Assembly (NCBI GenBank): GCA_019155185.1
Contig: CM032813.1
Span: 14,117,561-14,181,560 of the forward strand
Source of the DNA: Beaufortia kweichowensis
Lineage: Eukaryota > Chordata > Actinopteri > Cypriniformes > Gastromyzontidae
DNA: 64,000 nucleotides
Direction: 5' to 3'
The notes under the pieces were generated by a model. It saw only the letters and a program-made list of their open reading frames with translations. It had not been told where the DNA came from and made no database searches. The position numbers and the translations under genes are program-made. Shown piece by piece: positions 1 to 10,638 of the stretch (within the stretch, counting starts at the first letter, position 1; the number at the start of each line of letters is the position of its first letter).

Positions 1-327
1 TCTGCCTTTACTAAAAGACTTGCCATCAGGGATGTAGTATCTTGTGAACTGCGGTTGTTATCAAAAATAGGCACAGATTTAATCCAGTCCACTACTGAAC
101 ACTCAGCGAGCACTCCCTTTGGCTGCAAGGTCACACTGTGGTCTGAAACATTTCGAATGACTACTTTGACTTTATTACGAGCTCTGGGCTCAGCTTGTAT
201 CAATTTACTCTCCACAACTAAACCACCTGGAATGTGATGCATCAGTGGTTCATCAATAATCATCGCCTTGTTTTGGCTACAATCTTTAATTCGATATACA
301 CCCCTGCTTCACTCACATTTCTCCCCT

Positions 328-800
328 TTACTGATCATTACAGATTTCTTTGCTGGACAGTCTAACTGGAGTAATGTGCTGTGCTCCTTTACAGGGTCTC
401 GAAATAGCATCACAACTACGATAAGCAGCCATCCAGTTGATGCTAATGGGCATTTTCAGTAAGTATTCTTTTCCCCGAAGCAACTTACAATCTTGCACGA
501 GATGGCAAAGTACATTTGTACCTACTAACAAGGGCAACCGAGCATTGTAAACCTGATCAGGGCAGACTAACGCCAGCTTAGCTGTGCATGACGATTGCAT
601 CTGTTCCAGTAGCCGACTTGGGAAACTGCACATCGATCTCAATGTACCCATATAAGGAACTATCTGACCCAAGCAGCCCCCTCAACCCGGTAAGTCTCCC
701 ATAGGGGTAATAATTCTATGTAGTAAGTACTGCTTGTAGAAAGATTCAGCTACACATGTCACCTGGGATCCAGTGTCAATCAAACAGCTTACACTCAATT
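328..800 (-). pseudogene. Retroviral-type aspartic protease region
   Basis: On the minus strand at about 790-760 the sequence encodes C-L-I-D-T-G-S-Q-V, the catalytic Asp-Thr-Gly motif of retropepsins. Further down (about 545-500) it encodes PLLVGTNVL, the hydrophobic-GTN segment near the end of gypsy-type proteases. The two motifs are not in one uninterrupted frame. From 328 to base 1 I see no further clear domain; reverse transcriptase should start left of the window. Confidence 0.65.
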
Positions 801-915
801 CCGTCCAACCAAGCTTTACTCTCCCAAGGATCCCCAACTAGACCGCTAGGGAACCTGGTTGCTCTTTCTAGGGAACTTTTCAGAACTCCAGCTTCTGTCT
901 GCTCCTCAACAGAAG

Positions 916-1182
916 CTACTCCAAGTTTAAATGTGCAGTGGGTGTCCTCACTTTGGTGGGAGAACTCCTCTGCTCATGTCTCTGCACTAATTTTTGCTGC
1001 ACCAAAACTGCATTCACAGGATTAGTACACTGTTGCAAATAATGCGAGTCTTCACCACAACGGTAGCAAAACCCACTCATAGGCAGTGACTTAGAATGAG
1101 CTTGAGGCAAAGGGTGTGTTTTCCCTTCTTGCCTCTCTCTTCTTGGGCCCACTGGTCTGGAGTTGGTCATACGACAGTTCAT
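916..1182 (-). pseudogene. gag C-terminal CCHC zinc knuckle
   Basis: The minus strand encodes GFCYRCGEDSHYLQQC, a C-x2-C-x4-H-x4-C zinc knuckle typical of the nucleocapsid part of gag, at about residues 36-51 of an 88-codon open stretch. It lies between the capsid part and the protease, as expected. It is separated from the upstream gag frame by stops, so it is annotated as part of a broken element. Confidence 0.75.
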
Positions 1183-1732
1183 TTACTGTGGCTGGCTTCT
1201 GCTTTAGCTTTAGCCACCTCAGTCTCTAGCTCTTTAATGCTTTCGCCAATGCCAGACTGTCTCAATCTCCTCAGTGTTCTGCTGCAAATCCATGATCGAC
1301 TGTAACATGGACTTGGTTTTGAGCTCTAACGGGAGGTGTATATAGATGTAGATTCCTACGTTTCTCCTTAAGCTGCTTCTCATGCTCATAAGATCTCAGT
1401 TTGTACAGCAAGCTAGAATAGCTCAAGTCGGATCGTGGACGAGTCTGTAAGTGAATCTTTAAGACGCAGCTGAGTTATCAGGACTTCATCCCAGCATCCT
1501 CTGATGAATTGTTTGAGCAGTAAAGTATCAGAATGTTCTGCCAACCACCCCTTCTTTTCAATCACCTCCTGCATCAGAGAATAAAGTCACCTCAAATAAT
1601 CAGAGGACTTCTCACCCTGTTTTGGTGCTGCCTCTATAAATTGAATGTACAGCCTGCCTCCCAGTGACGCTTACCATATGCTTTTTTCTAGTTCCCATGC
1701 ATTACACTCTGGTGGTGCATTTGTACCTACTC

Positions 1733-2611
1733 CTAGAGCGACATTAAGAGCAGGGGGTAGGAGGCTATCCAAAATGTGCCTTCTCTTATGCCTCTCTCCA
1801 GCAGAGAAGGGTCTGAAAGTAACTGTCTAACATACAATTGCCACGTGTTGAAATCAGCTTCCCCATTAGGCTTGGGGCAAAGCCCAGAGAACATTCTCAA
1901 TTTAGGGAGTGAGGCGACATGTCCCTGGTAATCAGGGTCATGTTTCACCACATGTTCAACCACAACACGCTGTACTTCCTGTGGTATAGTAAATGTGACA
2001 GGAGTCTCATGTTGTACATTCCTCTCCACAGGAGGTGACTCCGCTTGAATCGCAAAGGACACTTTTGGTGCTGAATTGGTGATTACAGACGGCATCGCTG
2101 CTGGCCTTACGTTACAAGATTTTCTTGGAGCAGGGGTTGAAGTTGAAGGGCCCCTGTCTCCACCATCAGCTTTGTGTGCAAGCTTTGTCACTACCTGCTG
2201 GCTTAGATCATCAGCATTTACACAGTGTAATTGCGCCAAACTCTCGATTTGCGCCAACAGATGATCAGCCATATTATCCAAGGTTTGATTTGAATATTCA
2301 CTATAAAGTGATGTTTGGGTGTTAGAGAGATGTTGCGCATCTTTGCTCTGTTTCCCCTCTAGGGGCAGAACTCCCCACACATTTTGATTATCTGCTTTCA
2401 AATATTCTTCCTCGACTATTAATGGGGTAGTAACTTCCTGAAATTCACAAAGAAGCTCTCCTGGGAATTTGTCACCTAACCACTCAATTTTCCTCACTTC
2501 ATCGAGATGATCAAAGAATCTCCTCACATCCCCAAGAGTAGTCTTTGGGTCTACTTTGGTAAGCAATACAGATCTTTCAGGATCAAAATTATGTTGCTTA
2601 CACAGATCCAT
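1733..2611 (-). pseudogene. gag polyprotein, PNMA-like N-terminal part, frameshifted
   Basis: A 292-codon minus-strand frame starts MDLCKQHNFDPERSVLLT. The first ~90 residues resemble the RRM-like N-terminus of gag proteins related to PNMA/ZCCHC12-type genes. A Ser/Thr/Pro-rich linker follows (about residues 130-220), then a capsid-like start (KLRMFSG...FNTWQLYVRQLL). Near 1775 the true frame is lost: the next frame reads DSLLPPALNVALG..., the expected continuation, and soon meets a stop. The ATG lies 95 bases past the primer site, as expected for gag. Function in a live element would be particle assembly; this copy is broken. Confidence 0.7.
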
Positions 2612-2705
2612 TATAAAGAGGAGGAAAAAAAAAATTAAATTAAGAAAATATTCAGAATAGTTCAGACCAAAAAAAAAGAAAACCTAATTTTGCCACACAA
2701 GCGCA

Positions 2706-2723
2706 GCCCCACGTTGGGCGCCA
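2706..2723 (-). other. Primer binding site matching tRNA-Lys(1,2)
   Basis: The minus strand reads TGGCGCCCAACGTGGGGC. This is the 18-base primer site known for retroelements primed by the 3' end of tRNA-Lys1,2. It starts with TGG (complement of CCA) and sits just downstream of the LTR. All 18 bases agree with the site as I know it. Confidence 0.85.
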
Positions 2724-2731
2724 AATTTTTC

Positions 2732-3591
2732 TGTAACCCGTTTATCAAATTTAACGTTAGAAAAACGGGGGAAAAAATACCTACTTGGGTCTGAGCTCAC
2801 CAAATACAATTTCTTTACATTTATGATAGTATCTGGAGTCCCGGGTTCGGGGTCTCACACCATTCAATAAATCACAATGAAAATTTCAACTCTGTTGTAA
2901 CTATGTGTGTCTGCACTTGTGTAATTTGAGGTTTGTACAATACTAATTAAAAAAAAATGAATTAATGTTGATATGAATTATAAGTGAATGAAAACACATT
3001 AGTTAGTTTCAATGAACTGTATTCTCTGAATTATTTCCCTTCTGTAACCACAATGTAAATTTCAGTAAACACTACATGCATCACAAAAGAAAAAAAACTT
3101 CTTTGCCCTTCTTAAATCACCAATTGCATACAGAGTATATTATTCATCATTGACAATCAAAGAAAAAAAATCTGTATGTGTATATTTAAATCCCAGTGGA
3201 ATGTGAATGTCTCAGTTCCGTTTATATGGGTGTATGTGTGTATGCCTACAGTCTTTGTAGGAAGAAACTGATGAAGAAAAACAAGCGAGGCTTCGGATGA
3301 CGTAATCACTCCATAAGGCAGATCCAGCACGGCTCTTCCTCACTGCTCAAACTTCAGCACAATCACCAACAAAAGTTGACAGTCCGCTCTCATCAGACTT
3401 TGCGATGTCCAAGATCCAATTGCTGATGCAATAAAACAGTTCAGACAACTTTATAAAAATATATTGATGACGATGGGCAAGATTAATAATAACCGCACAT
3501 GTGGCTCACATCTCTCTTAGACGAGCTGGCGTGCATGTGACGTCAACACCCATCGCCTCGTTCCTTTTACTTATTTTCATCAGTCATGACA
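2732..3591 (-). repeat. 5' LTR of the left gypsy element
   Basis: The segment begins TGTAAC at 2732 and ends ATGACA at 3591 on the + strand, giving the TG...CA termini of an LTR. The inner end lies 8 bases from the primer binding site. On the minus strand a TATAAA box sits at 3226-3221, a plausible Pol II promoter. The partner LTR is outside the window, so the outer boundary rests only on the terminal TGT/ACA and on the LINE starting directly beyond. Confidence 0.7.
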
Positions 3592-3734
3592 ACAATTAAT
3601 AATTATAAAATAATAAAAGAAATATAAAAATAACAATATGTCTGAACATTTTATGCATCATAAAATAAAAATAAAAATAAAAAAATAATAAAAATAAAAT
3701 AAAATAAAAAAATACATAATTCATAGGAACAACC

Positions 3735-4325
3735 TCAATTAATTGGGTGGGTTACAACATGTTCTACTGTTTCCTCTACTAAACATACTTCACATAAACC
3801 TGTATTATGTTTCCCTATTATATGTAATGTGTGATTAAGATTCGAATACCCTGTTCGTAAATGAGTGAGGATGACTTGCTCCCTTCTGCTTATATTATGA
3901 ATGATTTTAGATTTCTTAATACTTCTTTGAATTTGATTAAAGTGTTGACCTGTTTGACACGTATCCCAAAATGTTTGCCATTTTCTATTACAAGCTTCTA
4001 AAATTAAATGTTTTCCTTCTGATCTGTTAATTAAAATGCTTTGTTCATCCATACTTAAAGTGTCTTTAGTCATTTTGTCTGCTTCCTCATTACCCTGAAT
4101 TCCCACATGTGCAGGAACCCATATAAAACGAGTTATTATTCCTATTTGTTTTATACTGTATAACGTAATCATGATTTCTATTAAAATGTCATTTCTATTT
4201 GTTTGCATTGATTGTAAACTCTTAAGAACCGCCATTGAATCAGAACATATTATTACTTTATCTGGTCTTATTTCATACACCCAACCTAGTGCCATTAAGA
4301 TTGCTACCATCTCTGCTGTATACAC
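3735..4325 (-). pseudogene. LINE RNase H and C-terminal zinc finger
   Basis: A 196-codon frame carries the RNase H signatures: E in MYTAEMVAIL, D in ICSDSMAVL, and the WVPAHVGIQGNEEADKMTK block near residues 68-86. A C-x2-C-x7-H remnant follows near residues 178-190. In the RNase H family the acidic residues bind metal for cleaving the RNA strand. The upstream first Asp of the domain is not in this open stretch. Confidence 0.75.
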
Positions 4326-4728
4326 AGATGCACCATCTGATATTCTTCCAGCCTTCCTAACATCAAATTCTGGAACATAAAAAGCAACTCCTGTTCTTTC
4401 AGATTCTATGCTCTTTGAACCATATGTATATATTTGGAGGAATGTATAATGTGTATTTTTAATATACTCTGCTACGAATGATTTAACATTGACTTAAATT
4501 AATCCAATAAGCCATAGCTAGTTTTTCTCTTCTTATAAACAGTGGCATTTCAGATGTTTCTACCTGCAGTGCTGCATTTGGTGTCGTTTTAACTGCCCCT
4601 CATTACCCTAAACCTGTATTCTTAATGCTTTAGCTTGTATGATATCTAATTTCTTTAACATAGTAACACATGCTGATTCATATACTATACATGATCTCAT
4701 GAGACCAATATATATATATATATACTTT

Positions 4729-5552
4729 TTAATGAAAATTCAGTACTTTACTGCACTTTTTTAAAATATATTCGATATGTTCTTTCCATGTTAACTTATT
4801 GTCAAACCACATTCCCAGATATTTAAATTTAGACACTTTTTCTAATGAAACTTCATATAATTTAATATATGTTGTTCTACTTACTTTTTTCTTTGTAAAT
4901 ATCTGGAAACATGTTTTGGATATTGAAAATTTGAGCCCACATTCTAATGACCATTTTTCAACTGTCTCTATTGGTTTTTGAATTTTATCCATATTAAAAG
5001 ATATGTTCTTCCCTCTTTTCCACATTAATCCATCCATCTGCGATATAAAGCTGTATTCATTTCTGGAGACACTCTTTCAAATACATCATTTATCATAATG
5101 TTAAATAATATAGGGCTTTTCACACTTCCCTGTGGAGTTCCGTTTTCCACACTCACAGTTTGGGACAATTCATTACCCACCCGCACTTGAATTGTTCCGT
5201 CTAATAAAAAACTTAAAATCCAGTTATACATTCTACCTTCTATTCCAATTTTCTTCACTTTTATTAGTAAACCTTCTTTCCACAGCATATCATATGCCTT
5301 TTCAATATCAAAGTAAACTGCCACTAATCCCTCTTTCATTGAGAAAGCTTTTTGACATCTGTTTCAAAACTTTATTAATGCATCCAATGTTGACCGCCCT
5401 TTTCTAAAACCATACTGATAAGATGCTAACACTCCCTTACACTCAAATACATAATTCAGCCTATTTACAATCATTTTTTCCATCAACTTACATAAATTGG
5501 ATGTAAGTGCTATTGGCCTATAATTTCCAGCTATCGATGAATGTTTTGACAT
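4729..5552 (-). pseudogene. LINE reverse transcriptase, three broken frames
   Basis: Three open pieces, 5552-5364, 5339-5025 and 5037-4729, together cover RT fingers, palm and thumb. Recognisable are NYRPIALTS, YGFRKGRST, AVYFDIEKAYD (first catalytic Asp) and NGTPQGSVKSPILFN. At the junction near 5035 the second catalytic block (normally Y/F-A-D-D) is lost: the frame reads ALYRRWMD then stop, and the next piece starts MDGLMWKRG. The enzyme could not be active. Confidence 0.8.
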
Positions 5553-5569
5553 CTCGCGTGGTTCTGTGT

Positions 5570-5651
5570 GATTTGGATAACTTCAAGTTACGCCTCCTGT
5601 TACACGTTACGCCCCCTACAAGTTACGCCTCCGTCTTGCAGTCTGCAGACA
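5570..5651 (+). repeat. Flanking direct repeat X, left copy
   Basis: The segment from GATTTGGATAACTTCAAG to CAGTCTGCAGACA recurs in the same orientation at 26565-26611, just outside the other end of the palindrome. The left copy carries about 35 extra bases made of repeated GTTACGCC units. Between X and the arm (5652-5720) is 69 bp that is not matched on the right. Confidence 0.75.
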
Positions 5652-5799
5652 GACCCCTCTCATATCTCTGCCTCCAGCGTTATGGATGTGACACTTGCAG
5701 TCAAAAGTCGCAGAGAAAATTAATTTCTTAACATATTAAACCATGTGTTTAAACGTTCCTAAAAAATAGAAAAATATCAGTCTATACTCATGTTTTCTG

Positions 5800-6130
5800 T
5801 TGTAGATGAGGGAAATATGCGTTATGGACGTGACAAAAAAGTTTTTGAGAGAAACATACTTTGTAAGAATTCTGTAAATTAAAAGTCACAAACCACTCAA
5901 CAAATGGAGAAAGGACAGCTCAATATTTATTTTAATTTCTATTTTGTATTTGCATTGTATTTGCATTTATTAGGAAGAAACAACGTTGTGGACGCAACAA
6001 TTCTGATATTAGCACTTACTTACCTATGAAAAGTACAGAGACTTTCATGGGTATTTAAGAAAATATTTCAGAAAAATATTGACATCTGAGATATCACTAG
6101 GGTTAAAAACTTTGGGTACAAACTTTACAT
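5800..6130 (+). repeat. Dispersed repeat copy at outer end of left arm
   Basis: The block with GATGAGGGAAATATGCG, CATACTTTGTAAGAATTCTG and the CAAATGGAGAAAGGACAG part matches other blocks at 38560-38900, 53600-53900 and 63400-63700 (one or other strand). It is mirrored at 25920-26230. No reading frame is seen; it looks like a non-autonomous element. Confidence 0.7.
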
Positions 6131-6347
6131 TTCATGATAATGTTGGCATTTGCATGGATTTTAAAAATAATTTTAAAAAATGACTTACACTGAAACCTAC
6201 TACTGTTATTTATGATAATAAAATGTTATATATCAGCTGTCTTACTTTGACCGTTTATCTGATCCATATTATACAGCCTTGCCTTTGATGTCCAAACCGC
6301 TCAGGCGACAACGTAACAGAGTTAACCAATAAAATGGAGTCACGGCT

Positions 6348-6411
6348 GTGGGTGGGGTTTTAAAGTTAGGGGCGGGTTAACCACGCCTCCTAACGTTAGA
6401 ACCCCACCCTA
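6348..6411 (+). other. GC-rich imperfect hairpin
   Basis: GGGTGGGGTTTTAAAGTTAG is followed after a short spacer by CTAACGTTAGAACCCCACCC, so the single strand can fold back on itself. It is mirrored at about 25645-25710. Flanking CCAAT-like bases (AACCAAT) lie at about 6325. Confidence 0.55.
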
Positions 6412-6748
6412 ACTGGTTAATATCTATAGTTAGACCTAAAAAATATTGTCATAAGGCATTGTGAAAACTTAATGAAATAAATTTATTGTGCTTGTTTATT
6501 CACGGATAGCCCTAGAAGGCACTATGTACAACTGTATGTAATGGGTACTATGCTTGTCAGAGAAGGGACATTTGTATCAAATTATTTTAGTCCATACAGC
6601 CATCTGTTTATTCATTCATGTATTTTCCAAACCAACATATCCTACACAAGGTCAGTGGAGGATTTGATCATATCCCAGTATCTTTGCTCACAGGCACGAT
6701 ACACCCCATCTATTGGCATTATGACCAGTCCTTTGCATGGCACGTACA

Positions 6749-6786
6749 AACACACACACACACACACATTCACAGACACACACACT
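6749..6786 (+). repeat. (CA)n microsatellite in left arm
   Basis: ACACAC run interrupted by TTCACAG. The mirror (GT)n lies at about 25232-25274 in the right arm. Confidence 0.9.
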
Positions 6787-7024
6787 CAATGTCTAATGTC
6801 ACTATAATGTTACACCCACACACCTAAGTGAGTGTTTCCATATTTTCTACTTCCAAATAATGGCAAACTGTAGTGGTACTATTTATTACATCACAGCTGG
6901 TTTATACTATCCTAGAGCAAACAATTATGAAACAATTGAGCAATTATTTATCCTGTCATGCTGAATTTGTTTGATTACTGGGAATGTAACTGTCAGATAA
7001 TATTCTGCTGGTGTAATAAAGAAG

Positions 7025-7770
7025 CGTATAAGAAAGCATGTTGGTCAGATAAAGTTGTCCTGTGTTCAGTGAAGGAAGGATGGACAGGGCTCAAACCAAC
7101 ATCTTACTGAGAGGGCCAACCACTAAGCCACTAGGATTCTTGCATTTTGTGGTTGTGGACTTTTACTTGTAACTGTGTCAGTCATAGTTGTCATCCTGAC
7201 ACCTGAGAATGTTTTGTCAGAAAGTCTTTCCCATTGCTATCCATAGGACTCATCAAGTTCATACATGTTTCAAAAATTAAAACAGCCTCATGTTCTTGCC
7301 TAGAGTAAGTAGATTCTGAGATTTTAGCCTGTTCATGCTAAATGTGATCGATTACTGATAATGTAACTAAGATAATGTTCTCCTGTGTTTAATAAAAAGC
7401 ATAATGTTGGTTGGATTAAGTTCCCCTGGGTTGGCTTGGCAAGGTTCCAACCAACCAGGTTGCTAACCCTAAGGCCTCTGGGCTTGTTGCATTTTGTGCT
7501 TGTAGACTTCTACATCTACCTTTTTCAGTCTTAGAAGGGGAAACAATATAGAAGGCTTTTGTAGGGCTCAAACCAACAGCCTGTTCATGCTAAATTTGTT
7601 TTATTATTGAGAACTTAACTCAGATAATGTTCTCCTATGTTTAATAAAGAAGCATACTATTGGACAGATTAAGTTCACCTGTGTTCAACATGGAAGGTTA
7701 GGGCAGGCCTCAAACCAACAACCTACTTAACATAAGTTGAGAGTGCTGTCCACTAGGATATTGGGCTTCT
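7025..7770 (-). repeat. Three tandem tRNA-derived (SINE-like) units, left arm
   Basis: On the minus strand the best unit (7130-7087) has an A box TGGCTTAGTGG and a B box GGTTTGAGCCC, the internal Pol III promoter of tRNA-derived SINEs. Two more diverged units lie at about 7500-7385 and 7770-7625 (B-like GGTTGGAACC and GGTTTGAGGCC). Each is followed by related text containing ATTAAACACAGGAGAACATTATCT. They are mirrored at 24260-24960 on the + strand of the right arm. Confidence 0.65.
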
Positions 7771-8272
7771 TACATTTTGTGGTGGTAGACATCTACATCT
7801 AACTTTATCCATCTTAGCAGGGGAACGCATCCTGACACCTGAGAATGTCCCTGTCACATAGTGTTCCCCTGTTTTCCATGAGGCAGAAAGTTCATAGATC
7901 TTTCAAAATTAAAACTGCTCAATTTCTAGAATACAGCATATTCTACAATTCTAGAATACGTTGTTGTTAGAAGTGTAAACATTAGGTTCAGCTCATTCAG
8001 TTTCCATTCTAATTAATGGGAAAAGAAAGCACTGGTTATTTAATGTCGGGGCTATTTTGCTTGATTAATAAACGTAATAAAATTTAAATTCACGGATCGC
8101 CACGAGATGGCACTATGTTCAACTGTATGTGTACTATGCAAGAGTTAAGAGAAACGTGTTGAAAATGTTGTTGCGTTGTAATGTGGAAAATAAATCACAG
8201 CCCTGAGATTTTATTGATTTTAATTTTATCATTGAACAAAACACCTAAGGTAATACAATAATCGTTTAATTC

Positions 8273-8522
8273 CTGCTGAAACAAAATAATAGAAACCATT
8301 ACAGAATTTGTAATGGTTTTAATGGTTATAATGGGAATTCTGTTGGTTTTAATAGAAACCAATAAATCCTAATGGAATCCTAATGGAATAGGCCCAAAGC
8401 ACACTATATAATGGAAACCATTTGTAATAATTTTAATTGTTAATGTCTGATGGTTTGTAATGGTTTTGTAATGGTAACCATTAGGGTTTTTGTAATGGTT
8501 TCTATTGAGTTTTTTTGCAGTA
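8273..8522 (+). mobile_element. MITE with ATAGAAACCATTAC inverted ends, left arm
   Basis: The left end TGCTGAAACAAAATAATAG plus AAACCATTAC pairs with the right end GTAATGGTTTCTATTGAG plus TTTTTTTGCAG. The interior is rich in repeated GTAATGGTTTT. There is no coding capacity. It is mirrored at about 23500-23748. Confidence 0.65.
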
Positions 8523-8695
8523 GAGATGAACTAGTTTTTTTCCCATGGATCTTTAAATTGCCTCTATAGTACAAAACAATTCCAGAATGATACATTAAAG
8601 CATGTTTTGTTGAACTTTGACTTATTGACATATTAATTGTCAACAAAAAGATGTGAAAACGTACAGGGTTAAAGTTAGACACTAATAATTTAGGT

Positions 8696-8880
8696 AACAA
8701 AGTGTGTCTACTTTGAAGATGCTAAAATATAACATAGTGTTCATTTATTTTGGTTGCTTTTATTCACAGCATAATTCTCACCGTTACAGTTGTGTTATTT
8801 CATGGTTTTAATGAGTTTACTACTATTCTAAAATGTGAGTAAGTGTTTTCAAACTTTGGACTGGTACTGGAGCTTGTTCA
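8696..8880 (+). mobile_element. 3' fragment of a Tc1/mariner-like MITE, left arm
   Basis: AACATAGTGTTCATTTATTT, CAGTTGTGTTATTTCATGG and the end TTTGGACTGGTACTGG match the right part of the full element at 45871-46263. It is mirrored at about 23150-23335. Confidence 0.65.
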
Positions 8881-9248
8881 AGGCATTTTCAAATAAAACC
8901 CTTATTTTTCTGAAATAGTTTTCTAGATTCTGCAAGATGTATACAAACTCATACTGCACGTGTGCCTATTTTTTGTTAGAGGTCTGTAATGTCATAGATT
9001 TCTGTATCTCATGTTAAGTATATACCTTGTGCAAATAATGAACAGGACTATTAGCTGTCTTGATATGATATGAGGAAACTGTGGTGGTATTATTTATTAC
9101 GTCATAGCAGGTTTATACTATCCCAGTGCAAAACCTGCAGAAACCACACCTTCTGCCACACGTCCACATCCTGCTCCTAAGGATATACTGCATGCTGGAA
9201 TTAGCTGTGGTTGAGTCCAGTGATATTTTTCTTTTTTGTGTCTTACAG

Positions 9249-9304
9249 CATCGCTAAATTGATTTTGTGTATAGTAATTGTCTTGCTTTTTTCTGTACCG
9301 GAAG
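9249..9304 (+). CDS. Candidate hydrophobic (signal or membrane) exon of arm gene, left
   Basis: A strong acceptor (TTTTTTGTGTCTTACAG) and donor (GGAAG|GTAAGA) bound 56 nt. Read in the frame that fits the next exon, it encodes IAKLILCIVIVLLFSVPE and then G split over the junction, a run of hydrophobic residues like a signal peptide core or membrane helix. The exon starts with one base completing a codon, so an upstream exon with the ATG is needed; I could not identify it. The frame joins exactly to the exon at 9751. The copy in the right arm (22772-22718) lacks one base and is out of frame. Not recognised as a known family. Confidence 0.45.
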
Positions 9305-9750
9305 GTAAGAGCTTCAATTGATTTTACAACTCTGTATTTTAATCTCAAAGTCAAAGGCAAATGAATTAATATGAATGAATAATTATTAAAAGATAATAAA
9401 TGTGATTGGAATTGATCTATTATATAAAATGATAAACTTGCAATGTTTTTGATTGAATTTATGTTTCTTAAGACATTTTGATTTATTCCTAAATGCTCTC
9501 GGAAATAGTGTTGTAGACAAATATTAATTGTGCTAATGTATGAATTAAATGGTTTTAATGAGAATTAAGAGCTAGACAGGGAAACAAAAGTGTTTAGCAA
9601 AATGTGTCATTTGCGTCTATTTTTTGTCTTCTATTTATTTTAATTTTTTTTATTCTGTGAAAAGAAAATACCCAAATGAACCATAATTGAAAACTTAGAG
9701 TAAAGTCTCTTGATAGAATGACAACTGAACAATACCATTTCTACCTACAG

Positions 9751-10031
9751 GTAGTTTTCAACCCATCTCCACAGCCTCTTTCCCAACTACACAGAGTACT
9801 CTCAAAACAAATACAGAGACACATAACCTGAGCAGTCCAAAAGCACAAATCATCACCAATAGTTCAACAGTCCAATCAACTTCATCTGCTGCATCAACCG
9901 CTGACCACTCCACATTTCAATCGAGCGCTTACAGGACAGGCTCTGAACATACTTGTATGAAAGCCCAACGATGCCCCCTAGTGGTATCTTTATGTATATG
10001 TATGTTTTATTATTGCCCGGACAAGTTCTAG
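9751..10031 (+). CDS. Candidate Thr/Ser-rich terminal exon of arm gene, left
   Basis: The acceptor CTACCTACAG precedes a frame of 92 codons to TAG at 10029. The residues are Ser/Thr-rich (SFQPISTASFPTTQSTLK, then NSSTVQSTSSAASTADHS with an N-S-S glycosylation site), ending in a Cys-containing hydrophobic stretch (LVVSLCICMFYYC). With the previous exon this suggests a small mucin-like secreted or surface protein. A poly(A) signal AATAAA follows at 10496. The frame is open here but the right-arm copy is broken in at least two places. An alternative reading is that this is a chance open frame in noncoding DNA. No homolog is recognised. Confidence 0.45.
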
Positions 10032-10495
10032 TTCTAGTTTACATTCTAAGCTGTTCATCTCAGAGATTTTGTACATGCTGTACTAGTTTAAACAATATGT
10101 ATATTTCTTTGTAAATTGCATGTTAACCAAGTCCATGTTAAGTCAAATGCTGAAGCTTATTTAATACTGCATAGCTGTGTAAGTTAACTTTGTACACCTA
10201 TTTGTGGTATATATGTATAAATGATACACTGGAATGCAGCTATTTAAATGCAACTTTAATGCAGTTTCCAAAAGTAATGTGAAGTTATGGTTTACAGATA
10301 CTACCTCATATTTGACACTTTATCATTTATTTACTGTCACTACTGCTGTGCATAATGTTGATTTTCTTTATGCTATTTGCAATGTTGTTTATATCAGCAA
10401 ACTTATATTGTATTTTGTTTTCTCTGTTTATTTTAGACCACACATACCCCTATTGGCAAAAGTCTGTAATATTTCATACATGCAGCTATATTTCG

Positions 10496-10501
10496 AATAA
10501 A
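10496..10501 (+). terminator. Poly(A) signal of arm gene, left
   Basis: AATAAA 465 bases after the stop of the Ser/Thr-rich exon. The right arm keeps it on the minus strand (about 21523-21518). Confidence 0.45.
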
Positions 10502-10638
10502 AGACCACGCCACAACAATTCAATAACACAACTATTGAACAAACAACCCAAATAGCTTTTACAAATGTAGTAGGATGAACGCTTATCATCCTGCTTTTGT
10601 AATTGGAGGTTCGGCTCGTGGGAGGGGTACCCGGGTAG

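Larger units (their letters stand above)
1..3591 (-). mobile_element. Ty3/gypsy-type LTR retrotransposon, 5' half, runs off left edge
   Basis: Reading on the minus strand from 3591 leftward: LTR (3591-2732), tRNA primer site (2723-2706), gag (2611-1733 and on in another frame), CCHC zinc knuckle (about 1110-1040), aspartic protease (about 790-330). Reverse transcriptase and integrase would lie left of base 1 and are not seen. The order LTR-PBS-gag-PR is that of a Ty3/gypsy element. The coding part is broken by at least one frameshift in gag and several stops, so this copy is probably dead. No target duplication can be tested because the other end is outside the window. Confidence 0.85.
3592..5560 (-). 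mobile_element. LINE with RT and RNase H, 5'-truncated, minus strand
   Basis: Minus-strand fragments, in order, encode RT motifs (YRPIALTS, YQYGFRKGRST, NGTPQGSVKSPILF), the RT thumb (KFKYLGMWFDNKLTWKEH), an RNase H (CSDSMAVLKSL, WVPAHVGIQGNEEAD) and a C-terminal zinc-finger remnant (CEVCLVEETVEH). This order is that of RNase H-bearing LINEs of the I/Nimb type. Frameshifts and stops break it into four pieces. The 5' end is cut at about 5560 inside the RT. The 3' end, at low coordinates, is a long (TAAAA)-like tract on the + strand, that is T-rich on the element's own strand. Confidence 0.85.

Noticed and set aside
10234..10500. 88-codon hydrophobic frame in left arm (mirrored near 21441-21782)
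   Set aside because: AT-driven Phe/Leu/Tyr-rich text in the 3' region of the arm gene; more likely untranslated, though both arms keep it roughly open.
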